The notes below the pieces were generated by a model, which was given only the letters and a program-made list of their open reading frames with translations, did not search any database and had not been told where the DNA came from. From contig NMRA01000178.1 in NCBI GenBank assembly GCA_002633005.1, positions 258,240 to 322,239 on the forward strand: 64,000 nt of DNA, written 5' to 3'. Within the stretch, counting starts at the first letter, position 1, and each line of letters opens with the position of its first letter. Source of the stretch: Phoronis australis. Its lineage: Eukaryota; Phoronida; Phoronidae. Below are positions 48,431 to 61,520 of the stretch, one piece after another. A program made the position numbers and the translations under genes.

Positions 48431-51400
48431 ATGGACAAGAACAATCAACTGGGCGTGCCCTCATTTCCTGCCATGAGCTCACAGCAGAGGCTGACTGTGG
48501 GTCAACCACAGATGGCAGCGCGTAACAAAGTAGCTCTCAAACAGGGCCGGTCTCTCATGGACTGGATTAGATTGTGTATGTATTGTTCATTATTTTCCTA
48601 ATGCTACTGTATATTGGTCATTTCCTTACCCTACTGTATCTGTTCTGGTTAGAAGTGAGGTTTGACGTAATTCCCACCCTTACAATAGGTGGCTCTGTAG
48701 CAGCGTAACATAAACACTACACCCAACATACCCAACTTTGTCACCTTTGAACACCAATTTTCTTTGTGTACTCATCTTTAAGCCAATGTTACTATTGCAT
48801 CTGTGTTATTACAGTATTGACGTTGCATATCAAGAAATATTTTACATTTAGGTATTTTGCTTTTGTATGAGGGATTTTTTAACATTATGTGGTTAAAAAT
48901 TCCGCAATTTCTGACAAAAATTGCTGAAATTGATGTTCAAAGCCTTACTATATGCTGCAAGTGGTCAAAATTTTACTTAGAACTGTTTCACGGCAACTTA
49001 ATCATACAAACCATATTAACAGCAAAGTCAAAATATTTTAGCTATTTTTGTTAAGAAATTTAACAAAAAGAAATTTACCTTGTGTCCTAGACTGGAGACT
49101 TGTACCGTCAGCAATGTTGTCTTGCGCTGTATCACCACCTTACATATAAATAGTAAGGCAAACTACTACTCGCATACTGTATTTGCCTGGCTTGACGGCC
49201 CGGGGCAAAATTTGCAAATTTTCACTTTTAAACTCGGTTACTCAGCTTTACACCCATCTTCAGTTTGCCGGAGCAAGGTTTCCTTGAAGGTGCTTGTGTC
49301 TTTTGTTAGTGCCTGTCCCACACAAGTTTAGCTCCCACAGACTTGCTTTCTTGTTAGTAAGGAATATTCAGGACCCTCAGTGCCTCGATTTTGGGGCTGA
49401 ATATTGGGGCCCCATTCTGTTATTAAAATATTTAAAAATCATGCAAAATTGCCTGATTGGAGGCCCAAAAATTCCCCTTCGATGATAGAAAATTCCTTCA
49501 ACGTTAGAATCACTTCTGCAAAATGCTAGTATTGGCTACTTGAGCAGGGAGAGGGTGAAATTATTTTAACAAGAATGGGGAATTTCCCCTCAACGTGAAA
49601 ATTTCCTTTTCAAAAGGCACAGGCACCTTTCCCCTCGGGTAGTCTTCTGCATTTTATTTGGCTCTTAAACGTGAGTGCTGGTGCGTGTACCTGAATCGAC
49701 AATCTGAGTGAACCCCACCCCCAACTGCTCAGAAAATTAGTTTTAAAGTGTCCATGCTTATCCCCCACTACTTAATGTTTGAGTTCCCCAATTTAAGCAC
49801 TTTGAGCATTAACTTGGCCGTGTGCGGTTTGATAATGTTCATTTTGTTTCAGGCAATGGTGGTCGGGACCTATCTGGTGTTGGTCCCAAAAAGTTGGTAG
49901 TGACACCTGATGAGCTGGCCAAGCATAACTCTGAAAAAGACTGTTGGATGGCAATAAATGGTAATGGATGGTGCTTAGAGTTCTGTTTGATATCATGAGG
50001 AGCCTGCGCTTGTTTAAGGAGATCTGACTTTTATTAATAAATAGCACTTCAGTATGGCAATTTATTTTGTGTAAATATTTGCTACAATTGGACTAATAGG
50101 ATTGCTTACTTATTTCGCATTCTGCAGGTAAAGTTTACAATGTAACTGATTACATGGAGTACCATCCTGGTGGCATGGAAGAGTTGATGAGAGGGGCAGG
50201 GCAAGATGCTACTCATCTGTTTAATCAGGTGAGAGACACATTGTAACATGTTGCAACTCTACCTGGAGTACCGTCCTGGTGGCAAGGAGGAGTTGATGAG
50301 GGGCGGGGCAAGATGCCACTCATCTGTTTAATCAGGTGAGTGACACATTATAACATGTTGCAACTCTACCTGGAGTACCATCCTGGTGGCAAGGAGGAGT
50401 TGATGAGGGGGGGGCAGGGCAAGATGCTACTCATCTGTTTAATCAGGTGAGTGACATATTATAACATGTTGCAACTCTACATGGAGTACCGTCCTGATGG
50501 CAAGGAGGAGTTGATGAGAGAGGCCTGGCATCTGTTTTATCAAGTGACACATTTATATGATATCTTGTAACTCTACATGGTGTACAATCCTCGTGGCATG
50601 GGGGAGGTGGCAGAGCAAGATGCTACTTATTTGTTTAATCATGTGAGAGACACATTATAACATGTTGCAACTCTACATGGGATACCATCCTGGTGGCAAG
50701 GAGGAGTTGAGGAGAGGGGCGTGGTAAGATGCCTCTAATCTGTTTAATAATCAGTGGATTGACACACTATAATGTGTAACTTGTTATACATACATGTATT
50801 GTACTCTATACATGAGGAGACTGAGCAAAGTGTTAGATTGTCTGTAATATTGACTGGGTTCATGGAACTCTGTCCATGTTTACGAGGATTGAAAACTAAA
50901 TTACAGCTCTTGTTTTTGGAATTTTATGATATGATCCTTCTGTGATTTGCATCTTTCTCCTTTAACCATAATATGGCAGTTCATTAAGCATTGTAATCTA
51001 CAACTAATTAAAATATGGTAACTTCATTTTGAAGTATGCTACTTAACTATCTTTGAGCAAGCTTATTTAAGCTTGTGGGATGAGCACCTATTATTTAATA
51101 CAATTCTCCCGTGCTAACAACGCTTGGTAAGCTTGAACAAGGTTGCTCAACAATAATGGTCAACAATCCAAACAAAGCATATCTAAAAATCTTGTATAAG
51201 GTTGTTGGGCCAGTCGCCTTTTTTCAAAATTGAAGTCCAACCTTGAAAAACCTTGACCTCTTGGTAGCCATTGTTTTCCAAGATGGAATAAGCTTATTAT
51301 AGCTATAATTCTTCAAGCTTGCGACCAATTGTTTTGTATAACCAAACTGAACAACCTTGAAGAACCTTGTAATCTGTCGAACATGGTAATGCTGGTATAA

Positions 51401-54400
51401 TGTATTAAATTTTACATTATAATAATACTCCATACTTTCCCATTTCATCATGTAAATTCATATTATGACTAAAGAGTTCACACATCGGTGTCAACATTTA
51501 ATTTTTATTTTTCACTAGGTATTTCAATTTTCATTTCAGTCTGCAGTCAAAAATATTATAAAAATGGACAGTTTCACATAGGCAAGTTTAGGACAGACAT
51601 TTTTTGGATTCTCATACCTTCCTAACAGGATTATATTTTACACAAGGAGCAAGGAAATTCAACATCGTATGACAACCATTTTAAAACGTGATCAACAAGG
51701 TTTCCCGAGAATTTGTGGTTTGCTTGAAAGTGTTTGTTAACCAGTAATGGTTAAATATGGTACAGCAAAAAACTTGAATGGTGTTTGTCTTTATCCATTC
51801 CTCATGTACATTTTCAGGTACACCGTTGGGTAAACTTTGAGTCGATGCTGGCCAAATGCTTCGTTGGTAAACTGAAAACAGTTGCATTATCCAGTTCTAG
51901 TTCTGTAAATAAACAGACTAACCCAGCGTTTGCAGTACCAGTGAACCCTGTACGACAGTCTAGTTCTTCAGGCAAACCTAGGTAGAGTTACACAAACACT
52001 TAAATTTCATTGGTTTCTCATGTGATTTGCATTCATTGATATCTTTGTGTGTGTTTACGTACTCATGTGGGTGCATATTGCCGTCATCTCTGGGCGTCCG
52101 CTGCTGTGTCCCTTTAGATTTTTGTGAAAGTTTTCGGATGGATTAGATTTATTCTGCACCATCTAGCAGCCATTTTTATTATTTCCAAGACTTTTTTGAC
52201 ATCAGCCTCTCTTGTTGGAAACTGCTGAAGCCGATTGGCTGATATTTTAATATTGACAACAGTACTGTAACTTAATATGTTCATTTACTGACTAGTCCGT
52301 TTACTATGGCGCCTCCTAGTGGAAAGGTTGTGTTTTTTACATTCACAACCGTATTTCTGAAAGTCCTTGGAGGATCTTTGATAATTTAGCAAGTGTATTT
52401 TTATGAGCGTAGCAACAGATCTGACTACCGCTGTGCCTCCTATTGGCAATTTTATGTTTTATGTTTATCTCTATGTCATCAGATTTTGTATAGGATTTTC
52501 ACAAAGCTTATAAGTTTCTATTAGGGAGACCACAACGCCTTCCCATTTTTTCGCCTGGTTCAACACATTCTGCGCCGTCTAATGGTCATTCTCATGATAC
52601 TGATAAAACACCAAGAAGCATGCCGTTTGCAATGCAGTTGCGGGCGCATGTCAACACTCGGTAAATGAGCACATACTGAGCGTGCTCAGCTCGAAACCGT
52701 ATAAGCACTGGCATGGGAGTCGGTTTCTCATGCTTTAACACCCAGAAAATGATGTTCCATTTGTTCACAATGTTAATGCAGCTTCTTAACCCCCTATCGT
52801 GGATTGAAACCTCCTCTTTCAAAATGTCAGGCATTCCTCAATTAATTAACAATGGAAGCACATCCAACATTGATATTTGCCCACTTTTCCAGTTGACCTA
52901 TCGCCAGGATTTTGAGTGACGACTTAACTGACCAATTAAAATGCAGCATTCTCGACACACCTTTGTTTCCAAGCGGTCATTTTACCTGACAAACAACACG
53001 TTGCGGGGTAAAACTTATTGTTTGTTTGTCGACATTTCGCATGGGGGTGGAGCTTATGATAGGTCAATTCCTTAGTGTTAGAAATGTTACTCAAAATGCG
53101 GTTTATAAAATTTGCCTACATTACAGTTGCCAGATACATAATGATTAAAAATCGTATAAGTAGTTCATTTAAATGTGAAGAAGCTTGACACGTGTTGCAT
53201 TGTGGGTAATTGCCTGAGAATGAGAGAGATGCTGTGCTATTTGAGGACAGGCCTATTTTCTCATTTCAGGTATGACTGGTTTCAAACTGAAGACACCGTC
53301 ACAGTCACTGTTTTCACCAAGTGTCGCGGCTCACGTCTCACGGTGACGGTGGACAAGTGTGATGCCAACTTGTTAGTTAACGTATTTATTAAAGACTTCC
53401 TGTACACAGTCAGCCTAGGTAAACATTCAACTTTATGGTCAAATTATTTAATATGAAATGCTACACAATCTTAAATATTTCCGTGAATCCAAATGAAAAT
53501 TTTACTGACTTTTCAACATTTTTCCTTGTTTCTGCATAATATCTACATTTCTGGTGTTGTTAATATACAGTTCCCTGTAACTGAATTTTACATGTGTGTA
53601 TGTGCGTGTGTGCATTTGTGTGACTGTGTGTGTGTATATGTGTCTGTGTGTGGTATTGTTGTCTAGCAAATGTGCTTGCTAAAGCTCCAGAACGCTAAAT
53701 ATTTCAAGACTTTGGACTTATTGCAGACTTAGAAGACGACGTCCTTGAAGAATATTTAGGTTTGTTATAACTTTCTTGTTATAGTACTCGAAATAAAATC
53801 TGAATTTTTACATTCTTATTGTGGATAAATTTGTGTTACTTTTTAGCCCTTTATAAGGCGAATATAATTTCGGAGATTTTAGTGACACTCAATGTAGCTC
53901 ACCGCTTTGTGTTGAAATATAGTCAAATGATTGGTCATAAATAAAAACATGGAAACTGTATGGTTTTGGCAGATCATTTTCTGTAGAAAGTATATTAAAA
54001 ATTCTGATTTTCTCTATCTATCGATCTCACTACCGCCATTTAAAAAAAATGTACTGTTGCCTTTTCCTGCTGGTACATTGTTGAGTTTTTAATTATAAAC
54101 AATCTCTTGATTTTTCATGTTGTTTGGTATTCAGAGCTCTTGTTGGTTTTAGTTTGAATAGTTGAAAAATATGTTGATTTATTTGTAGTGAAAAAATATG
54201 ACGGCGGTAAAATTGACATTCAGCTACAGAAAGCAAAGCCTTCAAAGTGGAAGACACTTGGTACACCCCTTGACGGAAACGACAGCTTTGTTAAGCGTGC
54301 AAGCAGAGGTAGTGTACTGACTTTATCTTGACAGTAACTGTTGACTTTCTTTGCTGGAGTGTTATTTGCTTAGGCTTTGGTTTTGTCAAGATTGGCTATT

Positions 54401-57400
54401 CTCCGTTCTGAAAGATATTGCAACAATACTTATCTTCATGGTTAACCACTATACTGTGGTCTATTTTTTGTTGAGTCATGTTTTAATTAACGAATTGTGA
54501 AAATCAGGCGACACCTGCAGGACTGTCCCTGGATGAAAGTTCAAACAGGCGAAAGTTGAATGTGGTGCTTTTGTATGGTAATCCTCTTTTCTGTTAATTT
54601 ACGAAAGCTGAATAGTTACGCATTATTGTCACTTGCTGGTCATGTCACTGTCACTTTTTTCTGCCAAATTATAACAAGTGCATCGCTTTGGAACACAATT
54701 TCAGACATTTATTCTCAAAATCAGAAAAAGTTGAGCGTTTCAAACATGACTCAAGATTTCAAACACGAGCCAGACCTTTTCAAACATGACCCAGAGCTTT
54801 TAAGATATGACTCAAGATTTCCAAACATGGTGTAAAACATTTGAAGCATAGTACAACACCATCCTTGAATTTATGTAAGGAGAACACAGAATGTATTACA
54901 AGTTGTGACATGATTAGTGTCTTGGATCTTATTGGCAAGTCTGTATATTTTGCAAACCTTCTACAAAACGAAGAAACAAAAAAAGATTTTAACTCAATAA
55001 AAGTGCACGTTTTTGAAAGTAAAAACCTGTAGAATTTGATTTTTGACTTTTTACCAATCTGCCATCGATTGGGTCATGTGAGCATGGCTTTTTAGTAAAA
55101 TTTAGCAATAAAGAAATTTAAAGTACATTGATAGCAAAATGATAGTAGCAACAATGTAATAAAATTTTATTTGATATAAATGTTCAAGATGAGATCTCAG
55201 TTAAAATATTTTGTTATACAATTTTTTCTTAAAAATCACAAAAGTCCTGTATTTGATATCCCCTTATTCAAGACGGGAGCATTTGAAAAACAATTCATAA
55301 AGTGTGTTGGAGAACAGTGCGTAAAGCATAGTATCTGAAATTTTCACAAAATCATGAAACTGATCAGCCATTTCTGAGATGGGATTATTCGAAGTTAGCC
55401 AAATTTGGACATTTTTCTAGGTCCTGTACAACCTTAATTAGAAATTGTGGCACAATATTTAGTTTTCAACGTTTCAGTAGGTCCTGACCAGTAATTGGAA
55501 GTGACTGACATGTTGTTGGTGAGCCAATAGGGCTGTACCAGATTACAAGGCGCCAGAGCTCTCATTTGTTGCGGAGATAAGAAAGCGCGTGACCTCGTTT
55601 TGGAAATAAGGCACATTATCATGTCTCTCATTGATGTCGGGAAGGCAATGAATTTCGCATCACACATCCACGGGTATTTGTCCAGTTTATCAAACTTTCT
55701 CACGTCAGAATGGCTGCCCACAGCACAGCAGTAATACTTTATTAGCATTGGAAGGACGAATAGAGTAATGCAACCAAGAAAAATTTGTAAAGAATCAGAA
55801 AACAAATAACATGCGAAGTCCAGTGGCACGAAAATGAGACAGCAAATGTGCCTGACAGATGTTTACGGCATTGTGGGTAAATAGAGCGAGATTCGGGTGT
55901 TGCTGTGTAATCTTGGACGGCCCTATTGAAGGAAGATTACATTTTGTAACGGTGAATTGTTTCTCTATTGCAGGTGTTCACTTTCGGGAATGCACCATTA
56001 CCTCAATACAACAAGTCACCCATGACACCAACGTGTACGAGCTTCAGTTACCAACTGGTAGTCAGTTGTGTTTACCTGTAGGTCACCATGTTCACGTGAA
56101 GGCTGAAGTTCAAGGTGGGTACCTGCTTCAAGTTTTGACATTGTTTGAGAATTTGTGTTATTTTATGAAATGCACGTAATTAAGGTACATTCAAATTCGT
56201 TGGGAGGTTTTATCTCTGTAAGAGGTAATTTGGCAGAGAGGGAGTTTCGCAAAGATATAACTTGTATACACTGGACTATGGTGCTATGTTAATTTTTATT
56301 ATGCGCCCACATATTTATATGTGGACACATTATGCCGTCATCTCTGTCCGTCCGTCCGGGCGGCGTCCGGCGTCCGCTGCTCTATCTCCAAAACCCTTTG
56401 ACATACGTTCATGAAATTTGGCACATATGTTCCATTCATGAATGGGACGACATGTGCGAACTTTAGGACGGATCCGACTACCGGTGTGCCCCCTAGTGGC
56501 AATTTAGTTTTTTACGCTTACCTTTGTATCTTCAAAAGTCCTGAACGGATTTTCATGAAATTTGGTATGTAGGCACCTATTAGTGAGATGACGCTATCCT
56601 GCCATTTTCAGATGGATTCGACATAGTTTGCGCCACCTAGTGGCCATTTTTAGTGTTTTCGAGTCTGTTTTTGTGCGTCCACCCCTCTTTCAACCAAACC
56701 GCTCAAAGGATGATTGTGAAAATTGGCATGTATATGCCTACTATGTAGAGGACGGTTGCCGATGATTTTCCGACGATTTCGACTACTGTGGCGCCTCCTA
56801 GTGGCTGTTTTTTTTTTGCGCCTATGGCTATATCTCCTAAACCTTTCGCAGGATCTTTACGAAATTGTGTAAGTATATTTATATGATGTTAACAACGGAA
56901 GATGACGACTTTTGGACGGATCCTACTACTGGTGTGCCCCCTAGTGGCAATTTTAGTTTTTTACGCTTACCTTTGTATCTTCAAAAGTCCTGAACGGATT
57001 TTCATGAAATTTGGTATGTAGGCACCTAATAGTGAGATGACGCTATCCTCCCGTTTTCAGATAGATTCGACATAGTTTGCGCCACCTAGTGGCCATTTTT
57101 ACTGTTTTCGAGTCTGTATTTTTGCGTCCACCCCTCTATCAATCAAACCGCTCAAAGGATGATTGTGAAAATTGCCGTGTATGTGCTTACTATAAGGAAG
57201 ACAGCTGACAATGATTTTCAGACGATTTGGACTACTGTGGCACCTCCTAGTGGCAGTTTTGTTTTTTTTGCGCCCATGGTTGTATCTCCCAAACCGTTTG
57301 CAGGATCTTTACTAAATTTAGCAAGTGTATTGATGTGATGTTGACAACGGACGATGACGACTTTAGGATGATTCTGACTACCGGTATGCCTCTAGTGGCA

Positions 57401-60400
57401 ATTTTAGTATTTGCCTCTAGTGGCAATTTATAGTATTTTACATTGACCTCTGTATTTTCATAGGTCTTCAGGTGTATACTTTGTGTTACTTCGTGACTAT
57501 GAAGGAAAAGTTCCAAGTAGAAATTTGTTTCTGGCATTCTAATGCTGTGCTAATCTCGTATGTTGGTAAATTTGTTTTTATTCTATGTTTCTGTGGTGCT
57601 TTAAGCAACTGGTGTATAGGATGTGCTTGTATTATGAAGATTACTCACATTTTGCCCCTAGCCTATTGAGGAGACAATGACCATGCCTTTCCATTTTGCT
57701 AAGTACAACATACTACATATATGCCCTCTGCTGTAGGTTGGATTCCATGCTGAGAAAATCACTTTTCTTGCTGATAAAGTCACTTTAAAGGTAAACAGGA
57801 AACTGAGTAAGCAGTGTGACCTAGTGTGATGGGTGACTGCTTTCTTTACTCAAGGTTGTGAGTTCGAGTCCCACTGGGTCTCACTACTAAACCCTTGAGT
57901 CAGGTTTCTAGCTCCTCAGCTCGGTTTTAACTATATATTAATAAGGCATAAAAATGGTTCCAGATGATCAGTGCAATGGGCCCACTAGAGCAGCCTGCGC
58001 ATGTCTGGTACAACGTGCATCAGGCCGCCTGCAATTATATTTTATAAGCAGGAGATTGATACTTATTGTTTTGTTTTCATTATAGGGGTGGAAATTAGTC
58101 GCAGCTACACCTGCATAACATTACCTGGTCAGTGTAAGGACATTGACAGCAAGCTTCATTTGATGATCAAGGTGTATCCTAATGGCACTCTAACTCCACA
58201 CATTGGTGCTATGAAAGTTGGTAAGTTGAACTTTCAACTTCTGAAAGGTTTAATGGGAAGGAATTTCAGTTTCTAGCAGTATTGAAGTCTTTGTGTACTA
58301 ACAGTAATCTCAACGAGGACTTGGAGTTAAAGAGGCTGTACGTTGGTGAGGCCAACCTCTCAATTTCTAAGATTTGAATATAGGGCTCAATTTGACAACC
58401 TCAGATTTTGTTTGACAACATGGGAAAAGCTCAGTCGCCACGAAGTCACCACGCCACATCTGAGCACGCACTTTGAATACTACTGTAACAACTAGAAAAC
58501 AAGCTGAAGTTGGAATCATTTGGCAAAAAATTCAAGGGCCCAGTCGTGTTTGCCTGCCTGACGATGTGGGCCTACACGTGGGATATTGGACTCAAAAAGG
58601 TGGCTCATAATTTTCCGTTCGATCAAAAAAACACGATCTGGTCATCGCGAGTACACTGATGGACATTTGATGAGTTTGGTGGCTGTCCACTTCAAGCATC
58701 TCGTTTCTTTCAATTTCGACTCTTGCCAATGAGTTTGGTGACCTCAGATCCAGTTTGGTGAGCTGACAATTTTGCCAGGTCGCATTTGGTGAGTTAATAT
58801 TATGCTAGGCATCGAGCACTGGAATCATTAATTTTCTGCCTGTAAATAGCTTTCTGTCAAAAAATTTACTTTTGGTTAAGATCAACAAGTCTTCCCAAAT
58901 AGTTCCTTAGATTTTATGTGATTTTTGGGATTTGTAAGAAGGGACATTTGGTTACTGTCGAAGACCTGACTCATGCGGTTAACTTCACACAGTCGTTCAT
59001 TTTGTGCACCAAACATTACCTCGAGCAACGCATTTTTCCCCCAAGCCCAGAAATCATTTTCAACACAAGGAGGCAACATAGTGATTGATCAGCTCTCTAA
59101 TGGCAAGTGGTCGGAATAAATCAAAATATTTTTGGCCTAAATGTTGAGTAGTTGACTTCACCGACTATGTCTTACTGCTGTCAGAGGTAGTGTGTTGCAA
59201 GTGGCTGTTCTGGGTATCACATGTTGTAAGTGGCTGTTCTGGGTATCACATACTCTGGCTTTGGTTCACGAATTGTTCTTGCTGATTAAATATCCTGGCA
59301 TAGTTGTCCAATTCCTTTCTGTAGCATTATTTTTACTGGTGTCTGTGCTAGCAAGGTTATGAGATGCACTTGCATGATTTTATGTGAACTCAACCAACAT
59401 GCCAGATACTGACCTTATTGAAACCAACCCTGGTTTGCACTACTTCAATACTTCTGATATGCTCTCATCTCTCTGTTTGTTCTTGACAATGTTCACTCAC
59501 AGCACCACCTAGTGGCATGGGTACTAAATGTTGCTTACAGGTGATACTTTACAAGTCAGTGACCCCGACGGTACGTTTGATGTCTCTGTGTTGAATAATG
59601 CCAAGCAGTTAGTCATGCTGGCAGGCGGCACTGGCTTCACACCAATGATTCGACTATTATGGGATGGATGTCACACTAACATGTAAGTGATGTGAACTTC
59701 TGACCTTTTTGACTTGCCTTGTCAAATTTGTTTCTACTGCTTGATGGTTGGCTATGGCTTTTCGTGCGTCCAATGATGGTTTTACCACTTTTACTCTTCT
59801 CCCTCAGGGTTAGTCATAAATTGTCAACTGATCTTGTCTTCTTGGAAATGGTAACTTAACTGCATCGTTACGTTATTTTTGTCTTCGTTCTGTTTGATTG
59901 AGTTTTCTCTTCACAGCTCTTTACGTCTACTGTGTTAGAAAGTTGTCTTGTCCATGAATCAGAATACTATGTTATTGCCGTAAATTATTTTCCAGAAAGA
60001 AGAAGTTGATATTTTTTAATAAAACAAAGGATGACATTTTGTGGAAGGATAAGATTGACCAGCTGATTGGTGACAACCAAAGGTATAGTTCCAATACTCA
60101 CCCTAAATTTTGTTGTCTTTCGTCAGGTTTTTCAACTGTATACTAAATTCCTTTTCAGTTTACATTGATAAAGGAACGAGGTGTTCTTTCACCAGATTAT
60201 GTTCTTACTAATGGAAGATTAGAAGCCTAATTCACACCAATTTTGATGTAATAGAACTAGAAAAAAATCTCCGGTTTAGGACAAGTAGAATTTTGTTTTA
60301 TCAAACTTTCCACAAAAATGACTTTTTATGAAATATTGCACTGATGTTGGCATGGTATGTATCGTTATGTGTTATCTAACAGCATTTGGTTCTAGTTTAG

Positions 60401-61520
60401 GCTTTTGCAGCAATGTTGCAAAATTTGGAGAGTAAAAATGTCAATTTAGTACTGTTGCTATGTACTAAATTGTGGAGTTCTACTGTGGTGTCAGTCATCG
60501 CCTCATTATGAATAACTTGAATAAGACCTTAGTGAGGATCCTCTGTGTTTTTGTGTTTAGTTACCTGCAATTGTAGTTACTTGTAGCATTAGTAACTTGC
60601 AGTTGTAGTTACTTGTACCATTAGTTACCTGACTGAAGTTCTAGTTACCTGCAAGTCAGTATTTGATTGTAAATATATGCAAACATAGACAATACTGAAT
60701 AGTACTCACACCAGAGGAACATTTTGGATTATACAGGTTCTGGGTAAAATGTGGTACAGTACCAACGAAGCTCAATACTGCAGAAATATTTCCCAAGTTT
60801 GTGCGTCAGGAATGAAAAACCTTACCATCAGAAACAATTCTTCATGTGATGGTAACCCGCCCTCTCATCTCTGTCTTTCACCTAGGCTTAGTGTCGTGCA
60901 CGTACTGTCGAAGCCTGACAGTAAATGGGGCGGTACTGTTGGTCATGTTGATGAAGAGTTACTCCGGTCCCATGTACCGGAGCGAGATGTCAACAATCTC
61001 TGCTACATCTGTGTGTGTGGTCCAACGCCTTTCACAGAAGAAGTAAACAGGTAGGTTAACTATCAATACAGATTCACTCCAAAGAGTGGAACACCCGATC
61101 TTGACAGTTTTCAATGTCACTCGTATAATCCTCCAGCCTTACAATCCTTCAGTTGTACAGTCCTTTGAATTTAGAGCACAAAACTCTGTCTCAATCAGTC
61201 TTGCGTTTCTTACACAGGTTAGATTAGGGATTTTCAGACTTTTCTTCTTTTGCTGAAGTGCAATTTAATTATTTTTCAGAAAAAGATGTGTGGAGCATAA
61301 GACCAAATTTCTGTCTTGAGTCACTTTCATAAAATAGATCCCGAAAACAGTGCAGATCTTATGTGTTGCTTTTGGTATTTCATGCTTTGTTGGTGTGTTA
61401 ATTTAGCTTATCTCTCTACTGGTGTTTTTCAGGCTCCTGAAGAAGATAGGTTATTCCGACTGTGATATTCATCTGTTTTTGGGCCAGTCATCTTTCTCAC
61501 AAGTGGAGAGCAATATATGA
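48431..61520 (+). CDS. CYB5R4: Cytochrome b5 reductase 4 (NCB5OR), 13 coding exons
   Basis: Exons are 48431-48575, 49853-49960, 50128-50228, 51818-51981, 53270-53418, 53727-53759, 54189-54308, 55974-56114, 58086-58220, 59541-59682, 59996-60082, 60886-61050 and 61433-61520. Phases close to 525 codons (human 521). The family is a soluble, ER-associated flavohaem NAD(P)H oxidoreductase. In order: N-terminal VALKQGRSLMDWIRL; cytochrome b5 domain with haem ligands His97 (YHPGG) and His120 (VHRW); linker; CS domain from YDWFQ (174) to about 265; FAD-binding domain with R326-S-Y-T; nucleotide-binding domain with AGGTGFTP (393-400) and CGPTPF (486-491). All key residues are present. Exon 6 is a 33-bp microexon. 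Intron 3 holds exon-derived repeats; intron 8 holds a satellite and a SINE ending 38 bp before exon 9. Confidence 0.97.
50229..50760. repeat. Tandem array derived from CYB5R4 exon 3 and its 5' splice site
   Basis: Immediately after exon 3, about five further degenerating units of roughly 100-110 bp repeat the exon's 3' half: TGGAGTACCATCCTGGTGGC, then GAGTTGATGAG, CATCTGTTTAATCAG and GTGAGTGACACATT. Each joins back through ACATGTTGCAACTCTAC. At least the first two copies keep a full AATCAG|GTGAGT donor. Indels break the frame and no acceptor lies between units, so they are not functional exons. Later copies are more diverged. Confidence 0.92.
52070..52600. repeat. Diverged copy of the ~150-bp subunit satellite
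   Basis: GCCGTCATCTCTGGGCGTCC opens the block as at 56335. Boxes such as GGCGCCTCCTAGTGG (52309-52322), GCACCATCTAGCAGCC and TGCGCCGTCTAATGGTC then follow at roughly 130-160-bp intervals. It lies in intron 4 of CYB5R4. Confidence 0.75.
54738..54850. repeat. Diverged relative of the 21-bp minisatellite
   Basis: TTCAAACATGACTCAAGATT, TTCAAACACGAGCCAGACC and TTCAAACATGACCCAGAGC repeat at about 21-22 bp. Its tail GAAGCATAGTACAACACC parallels the tail of the array at 4089-4205. It lies in intron 7 of CYB5R4. Confidence 0.75.
56310..57715. repeat. Higher-order satellite block: ~449-bp units of three ~150-bp subunits
   Basis: The box AGTGGC recurs at 56495, 56639, 56800, 56943, 57088, 57249 and 57394, giving spacings 144, 161, 143, 145, 161 and 145. 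The pattern repeats every 448-449 bp. The three subunit types have distinct boxes: GTGCCCCCTAGTGGCAA, GCGCCACCTAGTGGCC, and GCGCCTCCTAGTGGC. A 25-bp local duplication follows at 57394-57424. The right edge coincides with that of the copy at 1-635. The leading GCCGTCATCTCTGTCCGTCC is shared with 52080. It lies in intron 8 of CYB5R4. Confidence 0.9.
57811..58048 (+). mobile_element. tRNA-derived SINE, copy B
   Basis: The B box GAGTTCGAGTCCCAC is a perfect match to the polymerase III consensus, and the A-box-like CCTAGTGTGATGGG lies about 35 bp upstream. The body and GCCTGCAATTATATTTT tail match the copy at 20647-20875. It ends 38 bp before the CYB5R4 exon 9 acceptor, so the polypyrimidine tract (TTGTTTTGTTTTCATTATAG) lies just outside it and the branch point may lie in or near it. 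Confidence 0.85.
59193..59250. repeat. 29-bp tandem duplication
   Basis: TGTTGCAAGTGGCTGTTCTG plus GGTATCACA is followed at once by a second copy differing at one base. It lies in intron 9 of CYB5R4. Confidence 0.9.
60555..60655. repeat. Degenerate TAGTTACCTG / TAGTTACTTG repeat
   Basis: Six to seven copies of a TAGTTACYTG core with CAATTGTAG or TAGCATTAG spacers lie in intron 11 of CYB5R4. Copies are irregular in spacing. Confidence 0.65.
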
